From: Hyphomicrobium sp.
GTDB lineage: Bacteria; Pseudomonadota; Alphaproteobacteria; Rhizobiales; Hyphomicrobiaceae
Direction: 5' to 3'
Assembly (NCBI GenBank): GCA_017512425.1
Contig: JAFWGI010000015.1
Span: 62,001 to 126,000 of the forward strand
Length of the DNA: 64,000 bases
Of the stretch, positions 28,188 to 35,119 are shown in pieces (positions within the stretch are counted from its first letter, which is position 1; every line of letters starts with the position of its first letter). The notes under the pieces are model-generated. The model made no database searches. It saw nothing but the letters and a program-made list of their open reading frames with translations, and was not told the origin of the DNA. Position numbers and translations under genes: made by a program.

Positions 28188-28598
28188 TTAGCTGGACGCT
28201 GGGCTAGAGAGCGCATCAAGGATGTGGCATTGGGCAATCCGCCCCTTTGCGCAGGCCTTGATCATGTGTTCGAGCTCAGTCCTAAGAGCGCTTAGACGCT
28301 CTATGCGATGGGAGATCGCCTTGAGGTGATCGCGCGCCAAGGCATCAACTTTTGCGCAGGATTGCTGTGGTTGTTCGGCTAGCGCTAGCAATTCGCGGAT
28401 GGAATCGACCTCAAATCCGAGCTCGCGCGCGTGCCGGATGAAGCGAAGCCGGATGAGCGCCTTTTCACCGTAAAGCCGCCTGTTGCCCTCGCTGCGGACG
28501 GGTTCCGGCAAGAGACCAATGCTCTCGTAGTAGCGGATGGTAGGGATTTTGACACCGCTCTCGCGCGCCAACACACCAATGGGAATGCGACCTTTCAT
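28188..28598 (-). CDS. MerR-family divalent-metal regulator (CadR/PbrR/ZntR-like)
   Basis: 136 residues. The N-terminal winged helix (IGVLARESGVKIPTIRYYESIGLLP) is typical of MerR. The dimer helix carries Cys in QQSCAKVD, and the C-terminal loop has CAKGRIAQCHILDAL, the three-Cys pattern of Pb/Cd/Zn sensors. It is divergent from the CDF transporter gene, and a dyad in a 19-bp promoter spacer lies between them. Whether the inducer is Pb, Cd, Zn or Co cannot be read from sequence. Confidence 0.88.
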   Translation of the reverse strand: MKGRIPIGVLARESGVKIPTIRYYESIGLLPEPVRSEGNRRLYGEKALIRLRFIRHARELGFEVDSIRELLALAEQPQQSCAKVDALARDHLKAISHRIERLSALRTELEHMIKACAKGRIAQCHILDALSSPASS

Positions 28599-28605
28599 AA
28601 TTTAC

Positions 28606-28636
28606 TTGCTCCTCTAGTCACTAGAGATCTTATGAT
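28606..28636 (+). promoter_or_regulatory. MerR-type promoter for the CDF transporter
   Basis: TTGCTC (28606-28611) and TATGAT (28631-28636) are 19 bp apart, the over-long spacer of MerR-activated promoters. Inside is a perfect dyad CTCTAG-TCA-CTAGAG (28612-28626). The ATG at 28644 is only 7 nt after the -10 box, so the transcript must be leaderless or nearly so. Confidence 0.85.
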
Positions 28637-28643
28637 GTGAATC

Positions 28644-29336
28644 ATGAGCGTGAAAGAGAAGATTACAGATGCGTCTTGCCAGCCCGATTCCTGCGGCTGT
28701 CACGGCAATCCAAAATTCGACGGCATGGATCGTCGCTACGTCCGCATCCTATGGGCGGTCATTTCCATAAACGCGACTATGTTCGTCATCGAGATGGTCG
28801 CGGGGCAACTCGCCGGATCGCAAGCGCTGCAGGCTGACGCCCTAGACTTCCTGGGTGACACACTGACCTACGGGATCAGCCTGGCCGTGATCGGCCAATC
28901 TATCGCTTTGCGCTCAATGGCAGCATTGGCTAAGGGCACAAGCCTGCTTGTGATGGGCCTCTTCGTATTTGGAAGCACTCTCTACAATGTGCTGTTCCTT
29001 GATCTCCCGCGCGCAGAGATCATGGGCACCATCGGCTTTCTGGCGCTTGCTGCGAACGTGACCAGCGTTCTTCTCCTGCTCCGGTACAAGGACGGTGATG
29101 CCAATGTGCGCTCGGTTTGGCTGTGCTCGCGGAATGATGCCATTGGAAACGTGGCCGTGGTGATCGCGGCGCTCGGCGTATGGGGAACTACCACCGCTTG
29201 GCCCGATCTTATTGTCGCTGGTGTGATGGCCGCTCTTTTCCTGACCTCTGCCACCCAAATACTGCTGCAAGCATGGCAGGAATGGCGGACCAGAACGGTT
29301 AGCGGGCCCCGCACGGGTCAGGTTTCAAAAGAATGA
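28644..29336 (+). CDS. Cation diffusion facilitator-like metal transporter
   Basis: 230 residues, about six membrane helices. It has the CDF metal-site pattern in ALQADALDFLGDT and SRNDAIGNVAVVIAALGVW, with a Cys-rich N-terminus (ASCQPDSCGCHG). The cytoplasmic C-terminal domain of longer CDFs is absent, as in short mobile-element forms. It exports divalent metal by proton exchange. It is controlled by the divergent MerR gene and overlaps lspA as ATGA, the same pairing as in many Pb/Cd resistance cassettes. Confidence 0.85.
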   Translation: MSVKEKITDASCQPDSCGCHGNPKFDGMDRRYVRILWAVISINATMFVIEMVAGQLAGSQALQADALDFLGDTLTYGISLAVIGQSIALRSMAALAKGTSLLVMGLFVFGSTLYNVLFLDLPRAEIMGTIGFLALAANVTSVLLLLRYKDGDANVRSVWLCSRNDAIGNVAVVIAALGVWGTTTAWPDLIVAGVMAALFLTSATQILLQAWQEWRTRTVSGPRTGQVSKE

Positions 29337-29833
29337 GCTCGACCAATAGATGGCCGGGGCCGTTCCTCTATCTCCTCTTAGTCGCACTGACGATCACTTT
29401 GGACCTCGCAAGCAAGAGTGCCATGGTCTGGCTTCTTGAAGGTGGCGCGAGGACCATCACGCTGCTTCCGTGGTTGGACCTGCGGCTAGCATACAATCGC
29501 GGTATCAGCTTCAGTCTGTTTGAAGCCGAGCATGCCGGCCATGTCACAACATTGGTTGTGATCGCCAGCCTTGCTGCGATTGGTTTTGCGATTGTCGGAC
29601 TCTTGGCGGCGGCCTCATCTGAGAGAGTTTCATATCTCCTGATATCAGGCGGAGCGGCCGGGAATGTTATCGACCGCGCCGCCAATCATGCAGTGACTGA
29701 CTTCATAAGCTTTCATGTGGGCCAATGGCACTGGCCAAGCTTCAACATCGCTGATGTCGCCATCACGCTGGGCGTTGCAACGCTCTTAGGATCGTCATTT
29801 GGCTTGTTTCAACGAAAGAGCCCCCTGAACTAG
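29333..29833 (+). CDS. lspA: Signal peptidase II (accessory copy)
   Basis: 166 residues, four membrane helices. The catalytic Asp motifs GNVIDRA and FNIADVAI are intact, so it should be active on prolipoproteins. Extra lspA genes coupled to metal transporters occur in lead-resistance operons (pbr-type). The ATGA overlap with the CDF gene shows coupling. A hairpin covers its stop codon. Confidence 0.92.
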   Translation: MSSTNRWPGPFLYLLLVALTITLDLASKSAMVWLLEGGARTITLLPWLDLRLAYNRGISFSLFEAEHAGHVTTLVVIASLAAIGFAIVGLLAAASSERVSYLLISGGAAGNVIDRAANHAVTDFISFHVGQWHWPSFNIADVAITLGVATLLGSSFGLFQRKSPLN

Positions 29834-29840
29834 GGGGCTC
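29818..29840. terminator. Hairpin over the lspA stop (possible terminator)
   Basis: GAGCCCCCT and AGGGGGCTC form a perfect 9-bp stem around a 5-nt loop, including the lspA stop codon. No T run follows on the plus strand, so it may act weakly or protect mRNA ends. Confidence 0.45.
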
Positions 29841-29861
29841 GCCCGTCACGCGGCGCTTCAT

Positions 29862-30278
29862 TCACTCCGCGATGAGCCGCGCACGTTCAGGGTGCTTGAT
29901 GCGGAAGTAGAGGTCGATCAGCCTCAACCGAGCAATCACGCGACGCTGCGGACGCTGTCGCGGCTCAGTTTCAGCGAAGGAGAGGAAGTCCGATATCCAA
30001 CGGAAGTCTGGATCGGCGAACGTGTCGTCGATCTCCGTATCTGTCGGCTCGAACTTGCGACCGTCAGCGAAATAGATCGTGCCTTCGAAGCCGTAGATCG
30101 CGTCGGCCAGAATGTTCGGAATCTCTCGACGAGATACGCCAAGCGCAACGGTGGCGATGGCAAGACGCTGGAAGTGCGAGGTCCGCTGGAGCTGATAGTC
30201 AGCAGCCATCACCACGGTCTTTTCGCTTGCCTCATGCGAGAATGAGCAATGGGTCGAGGCGGAGTTCTTGGGGTCCAT
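29862..30278 (-). CDS. Hypothetical protein (paralogue 2 of the 24101 gene)
   Basis: 138 residues from the ATG at 30278, which has GAGGAGA upstream (a TTG at 30308 would add a CPLC start). It shares with the 24101-24535 product the motifs SHFQRLAIAT, GVSRREIP, AIYGFEG, FRWISDF and RRVIARLRLIDL. Function unknown. Two TCGGGTACCC boxes lie 63-92 nt upstream of its start. Confidence 0.65.
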   Translation of the reverse strand: MDPKNSASTHCSFSHEASEKTVVMAADYQLQRTSHFQRLAIATVALGVSRREIPNILADAIYGFEGTIYFADGRKFEPTDTEIDDTFADPDFRWISDFLSFAETEPRQRPQRRVIARLRLIDLYFRIKHPERARLIAE

Positions 30279-30340
30279 GATCGTCTCCTCACGGCAAAGC
30301 GGGCACAAATCCGCGACGCGTGATGAGCTACATGGAAATG

Positions 30341-30370
30341 TCGGGTACCCGTTTCAAGAGTCGGGTACCC
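30341..30370. promoter_or_regulatory. Pair of TCGGGTACCC boxes
   Basis: Two identical 10-mers with palindromic core GGGTACCC sit at 30341-30350 and 30361-30370, exactly 20 bp apart (about two helix turns), between the gene at 30374 and the start of the gene at 30278. A third GGGTACCC is at 31190-31197. The spacing suggests cooperative binding by a dimeric regulator; the adjacent ribbon-helix-helix protein is the obvious candidate. Confidence 0.6.
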
Positions 30371-30373
30371 AAT

Positions 30374-31132
30374 TTATTTTGAGTTGGGTTCGAGGAGCGC
30401 TTCGATCGTCTGCAAGAGGTCGGGACGCTCCCGTTTGATGCGCTCAATCGCTGCATCCACCAGCCAGTCGCTGCGTGTTTCGCCGCTTCCTGCCACGACT
30501 TCGTCGATGGCTGCCGCAATACGAGGATCGATCCGCAGCTTCACTTGTACCGTGGGTCTGTTCACTTCGGCATCGGCGGACTTCGTCGGATCAGGCAGCT
30601 CCGCGCGCTTTCTGTATGTTCGTTTTAGGGTGTCGCGTTCGTTCGAAATTTCTCTAAGCTCATAGTGTAGATACCTAAGTATAACTCCAACCGCCTTAGG
30701 ATTGCCAATAAATTGCTTAAGTACATCCTCAACGTCTTGTCCAACTGGTTGCGAGTTTTCAGCGAAACCGCCTCTAAGCATTGACGCCATTGCTTGAGCA
30801 CACTTCGTTGCTATGGCGTCTAGTCTTGTGTTTTTGAACCTAAGATTTTCAACAATTAGTCCGTCTGGTAATTTCAACACCCCAAAATTTTCTGTTTCTT
30901 GCGCCAGCCGCGCCAGAAAGGCCGATAACGACCCGGCATCTCTGGGCCGAGTCAGCCCCTTCTTCATCAGTGCCGTTTGAACCTGCGTTAAGACGGCTGG
31001 CTCTAGCAACTTGCCAAGGGCTGGTGGAAGATCGCTGTCTCCAGGCCGGACTGAAATCGGCCCCTCAATACTCGGTGCACCGGCACTTTCGGCATGAGAG
31101 GTCTTTGCCGCTTCCGCGCGCCTTCTGCTCAT
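30374..31132 (-). CDS. Hypothetical protein with C-terminal ribbon-helix-helix domain
   Basis: 252 residues. The N-terminal 140 residues are helical and of unknown type (LEPAVLTQVQTALMKKGL, LARLAQETENFGVLKLPDG). A linker TYRKRAELPDPTK leads into a strand-helix-helix unit (VQVKLRIDPRIAAAIDEVV, SDWLVDAAIERI) typical of Arc/ParG-like DNA binders. The linker motif and the domain are shared with the protein at 31271-31561. The ATG at 31132 lies 57 nt from a GGGTACCC box, so autoregulation is plausible. Plasmid partition or mobilization control are possible roles. Confidence 0.6.
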   Translation of the reverse strand: MSRRRAEAAKTSHAESAGAPSIEGPISVRPGDSDLPPALGKLLEPAVLTQVQTALMKKGLTRPRDAGSLSAFLARLAQETENFGVLKLPDGLIVENLRFKNTRLDAIATKCAQAMASMLRGGFAENSQPVGQDVEDVLKQFIGNPKAVGVILRYLHYELREISNERDTLKRTYRKRAELPDPTKSADAEVNRPTVQVKLRIDPRIAAAIDEVVAGSGETRSDWLVDAAIERIKRERPDLLQTIEALLEPNSK

Positions 31133-31189
31133 GCACGTCCCTTCGGGTGACCTAATCAAATCTCGCTAAGCGCAGCGCCCAATCAATTT

Positions 31190-31197
31190 GGGTACCC
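31190..31197. promoter_or_regulatory. Third GGGTACCC box
   Basis: An 8-bp palindrome with flanks TTGGGTACCCGTAAT in the upstream region of the 30374-31132 gene, the same core as the pair at 30341-30370. Confidence 0.5.
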
Positions 31198-31270
31198 GTA
31201 ATATAGGCCAGCGCTGGAGCCAGTCAATCCGCACGCTACGGGAGCTGTCGCCGTTCCGTTTTGTGTGAAA

Positions 31271-31561
31271 TCACTTTTTTGGAGACGGCTCCGGCTCGGC
31301 GGGCTGTGACGGCTGATTGAGCAAATCTGGATGGTCACGTAGCAGCTTCTCTTCCAAAGCGGCAGTGACCCAATCATTGCGCGTGAGATCACCCCCATCA
31401 CGTCGAAGGGCAGTGTCGATGGCGTCAGTTAGCTCAGGAAGGAAGCGGAGGGCCACTTGCTTGCGTCGCAGATTGGCAGGCGCATTGGCAGGCTTCGTCG
31501 GATCAGGCAGCTCCGCGCGCTTGCGATAGACTCGTTTAAGTGACTTCTCGTGATCGTCCAA
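31271..31561 (-). CDS. Short ribbon-helix-helix protein (paralogue of the 30374 gene)
   Basis: 96 residues apparently opening with TTG. It carries the same KRVYRKRAELPDPTK linker seen in the 252-residue protein, followed by strand-helix-helix (KQVALRFLPELTDAIDTAL, RNDWVTAALEEKL) and a Pro/Glu tail. It lacks the long N-terminal domain. No clear ribosome site was found. It is divergent from the gene at 31756, whose promoter contains an inverted repeat that may be its target. Confidence 0.55.
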   Translation of the reverse strand: MDDHEKSLKRVYRKRAELPDPTKPANAPANLRRKQVALRFLPELTDAIDTALRRDGGDLTRNDWVTAALEEKLLRDHPDLLNQPSQPAEPEPSPKK

Positions 31562-31696
31562 AATATCCGCAATAACAATATTTACGCATTACATAAACAA
31601 TGGTTCGAGTTTAGCAGTTGCAACAAAATTATGCAAAATAATTACGTATCGCAAGAGTGCCATAAATTAAATCGCGGTGCTCGCAGACCAGCCTGT

Positions 31697-31726
31697 TTGA
31701 CATATTTATACCGTGTACTGTATAAT
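31697..31726 (+). promoter_or_regulatory. Near-consensus sigma-70 promoter with operator-like dyad
   Basis: TTGACA (31697-31702), 18-bp spacer, TATAAT (31721-31726). A perfect inverted repeat TTATAC-N8-GTATAA (31706-31725) covers the spacer and the -10 box, so a bound repressor would block RNA polymerase. It drives the gene at 31756. Both hexamers match consensus, which is unusual in this GC-rich window. Confidence 0.8.
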
Positions 31727-31755
31727 TTTACCATGCAGTATGGGGTAATGGGGAT

Positions 31756-32532
31756 TTGGGATACGACACGGGCGAACTAAAGGCCATATGGGAGATCGAA
31801 GCCGCGCGCACGCGCGAGGAAGATCGCCGCGACTATGAGCGCGAGCTGGCCGGGATCGATATTGGCCGCGAGGCACGCTTCCACGGTACAGAATTTGTCG
31901 AAGAACGCCGTCAGGGCCGAGGCGGCGCATCCAGTGCCCAACGATCGGCGCAACAGCAATACGCCTCCCGACTACAGATGCTGCTGGCAACCAATCCGGG
32001 CTATGCCAAGGCATACAACAACACCATGGATGCCTTGGGCGATTCCGAGAAAGCAGCCGATGATGCGATTGAGAAGCTAGAGGTCGCTCTCACCAAGGCC
32101 CGCCGGGAAACTCAGGACATGCTTGAGCGCGCGGCAAAGCTGCCGGATGGCCGCCGAGTGTTCAAAGACAAAAACGGGCAAGTCTGGGACGAACACGGCG
32201 CGCATATCAGCGACGACCAAGCCGCTTCAATCCAATGGCGCGGCGATGAGCCGACACAGGAGGCTTTCAGCGATCAAAACCGCTATGCCGAAGACCTTTC
32301 CCGCAGCGTTGACGAGATGCGCGGCGTCCAAGTCGACCTCGGCGGCATCCGGGAGGAAATGACCGATAAGGACAACCCGCCGACGCAAGAGCGCGTGGAA
32401 GACCTTCGCGGTCAGATTCAAGAACTGGATCTGGAGACGCAGAAACATTTGAACGTGGTCAGAGTAGATCAAGTCAAACCGGCGGAAGTCCAGTTCTCAG
32501 GCACGGAAATGATGATGCTCCCGCCGAGTTAG
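31756..32532 (+). CDS. Hypothetical coiled-coil protein under a strong regulated promoter
   Basis: 258 residues opening with TTG, about 23 nt after the expected transcription start. Highly charged, no membrane or signal part. It has long helical segments (AADDAIEKLEVALTKARRE, ERVEDLRGQIQELDLETQ) and a short beta-like motif DGRRVFKDKNGQVWDEHG. I do not recognise a named family; such proteins occur on rhizobial mobile elements. Confidence 0.6.
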   Translation: MGYDTGELKAIWEIEAARTREEDRRDYERELAGIDIGREARFHGTEFVEERRQGRGGASSAQRSAQQQYASRLQMLLATNPGYAKAYNNTMDALGDSEKAADDAIEKLEVALTKARRETQDMLERAAKLPDGRRVFKDKNGQVWDEHGAHISDDQAASIQWRGDEPTQEAFSDQNRYAEDLSRSVDEMRGVQVDLGGIREEMTDKDNPPTQERVEDLRGQIQELDLETQKHLNVVRVDQVKPAEVQFSGTEMMMLPPS

Positions 32533-32534
32533 TG

Positions 32535-32873
32535 CTATCTCGCGTATTTGAACGCTCCGCATTCCTTCTGAAGAACACTCATGATCACGGCTGTCGGATG
32601 GTAGTCGCCGTGCGCCTTCATCGCTTCAGCGATCCTGGGATACCCCCTAGTCGCCTCATCAGCTACCCATCGATCAATACACTTGGCCTGATCAGGCACG
32701 TTCTGAGTGGCAATCAGTCCGGCCATCATCGCCGAGGCGGAGATATATCCTTTCTGGTTCTCCTGCGGAAACTTCAGAAATTCTGATGCCTTAAACCCAT
32801 CTGCAGCGTGACCAGCGCCACTGCATACGATGGTACTCAGACTTGCTATCGCTAGTGCTTTCCTGCTCAACAT
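32535..32873 (-). CDS. Hypothetical secreted protein
   Basis: 112 residues with a signal peptide ending GHA-ADG. The mature part is helical with two Cys (DQAKCIDRW and QKECGAF) that could form a disulfide. The size and the motif KGYISASAMMAGLI resemble Rap1a/Tai-type small periplasmic proteins, but this is uncertain. Convergent with the 31756 gene, 2 nt apart. Confidence 0.55.
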   Translation of the reverse strand: MLSRKALAIASLSTIVCSGAGHAADGFKASEFLKFPQENQKGYISASAMMAGLIATQNVPDQAKCIDRWVADEATRGYPRIAEAMKAHGDYHPTAVIMSVLQKECGAFKYAR

Positions 32874-33020
32874 AAACGATCGTTATTGAGCAGGAGGGAA
32901 AACTAGCACGAGAATGAGACGACACTACTTAAGAACAGGCGGTTTTCCGCCAATGTGCGGCGCTAGCACTAGGACTCGTAGCGCCTCGTCAGAAAGGATC
33001 GATTTTGACGAGGTTGAGTC

Positions 33021-33632
33021 ATGACCAACTTCTTTTTCCCAAGCGTCGAGGTGACAGGGCGGCGAATAGGATATGCGCGAGTTTCTACCGCTGACCAGAA
33101 GCTCCGCATGCAGCTTGACGGTCTCAAGGCCGCGCAGTGCGATGAGATTTTTAAAGACCACGGCATCAGCGGTGGCAAGGCCAGCAGGCCTGGCCTAGAT
33201 CAAGCCCTCAAGACTTTGCGGCGCGGCGATGCACTCGTGGTGTTCAAGCTCGACCGGCTCAGCCGCTCGGTCCAGCACCTCTCCGATCTTCTGGTTAGAT
33301 TAGGGAATGAGGGTATTCATTTCTGCTCGCTGGCGGAGGGCATTAACACCACTACGCCCGGCGGCAAACTCGTCTACCACCTGTTCGCTGCCTTCGCTGA
33401 GTTCCAACGTGATGTAATCAGCGAGAACACCGCACTAGGCCTAGCAGCTGCGCGGCAGCGAGGCACTGCGCTAGGACGCCCACCGCTGCTCTCGATCGAT
33501 GTCATTCTCGAAGGTCATCGCGCTGTCATGCAGAAGGGCGACTCCATAAGAGAGGTCGCCCGGCGTTACAAAGTTTCTCCCACCACTTTGACGCGCGGGT
33601 TTAAACGTGCAGGCGTGGAGTGCGTTCACTAA
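33021..33632 (+). CDS. Serine recombinase, resolvase/invertase type
   Basis: 203 residues. The catalytic Ser is in GYARVSTADQKLRMQ, with the Arg-rich motif VFKLDRLSRSVQHL and GRPPLLS before a C-terminal helix-turn-helix (SIREVARRYKVSPTTLTR). It is complete, so probably active. It would resolve cointegrates or invert DNA. No transposase of the Tn3 family is next to it; the AT-rich interval 32874-33020 may contain its site. Confidence 0.9.
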   Translation: MTNFFFPSVEVTGRRIGYARVSTADQKLRMQLDGLKAAQCDEIFKDHGISGGKASRPGLDQALKTLRRGDALVVFKLDRLSRSVQHLSDLLVRLGNEGIHFCSLAEGINTTTPGGKLVYHLFAAFAEFQRDVISENTALGLAAARQRGTALGRPPLLSIDVILEGHRAVMQKGDSIREVARRYKVSPTTLTRGFKRAGVECVH

Positions 33633-33650
33633 AGTGATTGCCAGGGATGG

Positions 33651-34136
33651 ATGGCTCAGATGAAGTTTGCAAGGAGTGCGTTCTGCGGAACGCTGTACTT
33701 TTTTTCGGTAAGCGCCGGTGCGGAACCACTCGTCACCCTAAGCGCGGACGAGCAAGGAAAGTCAGTGTCGCGCACGATTGATTGTGGGCTTCTTCGCAAA
33801 AATCCTAACGCTCCCCGCGATCTCCTCGTGAACTGCGCCTTCGTCGAACAGGTCCACGGGGACACCATCTGCTTCGACACTACACTTCGGCGCGATCCAA
33901 GAGATGCGGATGACGCAAAACGACTTTCAAGCTCCATTCTTGCCACAGCACTCCGCCATCTGGCGCATCAGCACAAACAATGCATGGCGCAGTACGCAGA
34001 GGTAGAGCTTAGAGCTGGCTCTTCGTCTCAGCGATTGGACGCCTTGCTAGGTACCGAGTGGCGACGCGATGATCGCGCGAACTGCATTCTCCGCCGCGCG
34101 AGAGACCTATGTAAGCAGGCGCTTGGCGCGCCCTAG
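33651..34136 (+). CDS. Hypothetical secreted protein
   Basis: 161 residues with a signal peptide ending around AGA-EPL. The mature part has six Cys (for example TIDCGLLRK, LVNCAFVEQ, TICFDTTL, KQCMAQYA, ANCILRRARDLCK), suggesting disulfide-stabilised periplasmic protein. No family recognised. Confidence 0.55.
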   Translation: MAQMKFARSAFCGTLYFFSVSAGAEPLVTLSADEQGKSVSRTIDCGLLRKNPNAPRDLLVNCAFVEQVHGDTICFDTTLRRDPRDADDAKRLSSSILATALRHLAHQHKQCMAQYAEVELRAGSSSQRLDALLGTEWRRDDRANCILRRARDLCKQALGAP

Positions 34137-34138
34137 AA

Positions 34139-34300
34139 CTACAGATCGTCAAGCGTTACGTGAGGTTGCTCCGTCGGCGCATGCCCAAGGCCGTGACCAA
34201 CATCTTGCAAGCACGCGTCTCCGGTACTTTTAGTAGCCGCGAACACAGCAACCGCTATGAACGCCGCAGAAACAATTCCGAATACATTTCCATTTGTCAT
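34139..34300 (-). CDS. Hypothetical small protein with N-terminal hydrophobic segment
   Basis: 53 residues from the ATG at 34300, preceded by GGAGATATA. The N-terminus is a signal or anchor (VFGIVSAAFIAVAVFAAT), followed by a short soluble part with one Cys (GDACLQDVGHGLGHAP). It ends 2 nt from the convergent gene at 33651-34136. The upstream region is AT-rich. Confidence 0.45.
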   Translation of the reverse strand: MTNGNVFGIVSAAFIAVAVFAATKSTGDACLQDVGHGLGHAPTEQPHVTLDDL

Positions 34301-34391
34301 TATATCTCCGAATAGCAATTGGTTTATTATTATCTGTATAATGATAATAATTCTCAATATCAATTTCTTAGCGTCAGGAATATATGCCTAG

Positions 34392-34937
34392 TTACGTAAC
34401 CAGCTCGATTTCCGGGGAGTAAACAACTGACCATCCTCTCGTCAGCCGAACTTCGGCGACGCCGTGCGCGACGCTGCTGCTGCGTAACGTGAGTGGGTAT
34501 GGCGCTTCCAGTATCTCTCGCGCCGATACATTCGACATCCACTGGCTGCCCCCCGCATCACACTCGGAGACAGGAGGTCTGATCCAACAGCGATCGCGAT
34601 TGATCGCGATCTCCACGACCGACCATCGCGGAGTTTCGGTTGAAACGCCCTTAGCTGTGCTCTTTCCAAATCTCAGCAGCGCGCCGTGGTGATGCTCAAA
34701 CCCCTCGTCGCCACGCCGAATTTCGTACCGAGGATCGATCCAGAGAAAGCCCGGCTGCCGGTGCCACATAGCGATCTGCAGCATCCAGTTGCAGACCAAC
34801 GCCTCGATCTCCGCTTCTTGAAGTCCGGTACCATCCGTGAGGGATGACAGAAATTCACCACGCAAAGCATCGCTGCGAGGACCTGTCTCAGCCAAGAACG
34901 CTTCCAGAAACCGATCTCTTATCTCGATGAACTGCAT
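34392..34937 (-). CDS. Hypothetical protein
   Basis: 181 residues, soluble, no signal. It has aromatic patches (MLQIAMWHRQPGFLWIDPRYE and WSVVEIAINRDRCWIRPP). No family recognised. It is the last gene before the defence island. Confidence 0.5.
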   Translation of the reverse strand: MQFIEIRDRFLEAFLAETGPRSDALRGEFLSSLTDGTGLQEAEIEALVCNWMLQIAMWHRQPGFLWIDPRYEIRRGDEGFEHHHGALLRFGKSTAKGVSTETPRWSVVEIAINRDRCWIRPPVSECDAGGSQWMSNVSAREILEAPYPLTLRSSSVAHGVAEVRLTRGWSVVYSPEIELVT

Positions 34938-35119
34938 GTAGCCCCGATTGCTGACCGCGTTTACCGGAACAGAAATTGTTAGAACTGATGATCCGCAAGA
35001 TGTGTGCTGTCATACAGCACCATCTTGTCTCGGCGGTCTTCCGCCCGCCTCGGCAAGGGGGCCTTGCTGGCCCCCGTTGCATCCCCCCGGCTCAAGCGCT
35101 CTGAACCCATGAGAGGCAA
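34938..35119. other. Intergenic edge of the defence island
   Basis: About 180 bases without a gene. It holds a GC hairpin (GGGGGCC-TTGCT-GGCCCCC, 35057-35075) beyond the 3' end of the restriction enzyme gene, without a T run on either strand. Confidence 0.5.
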
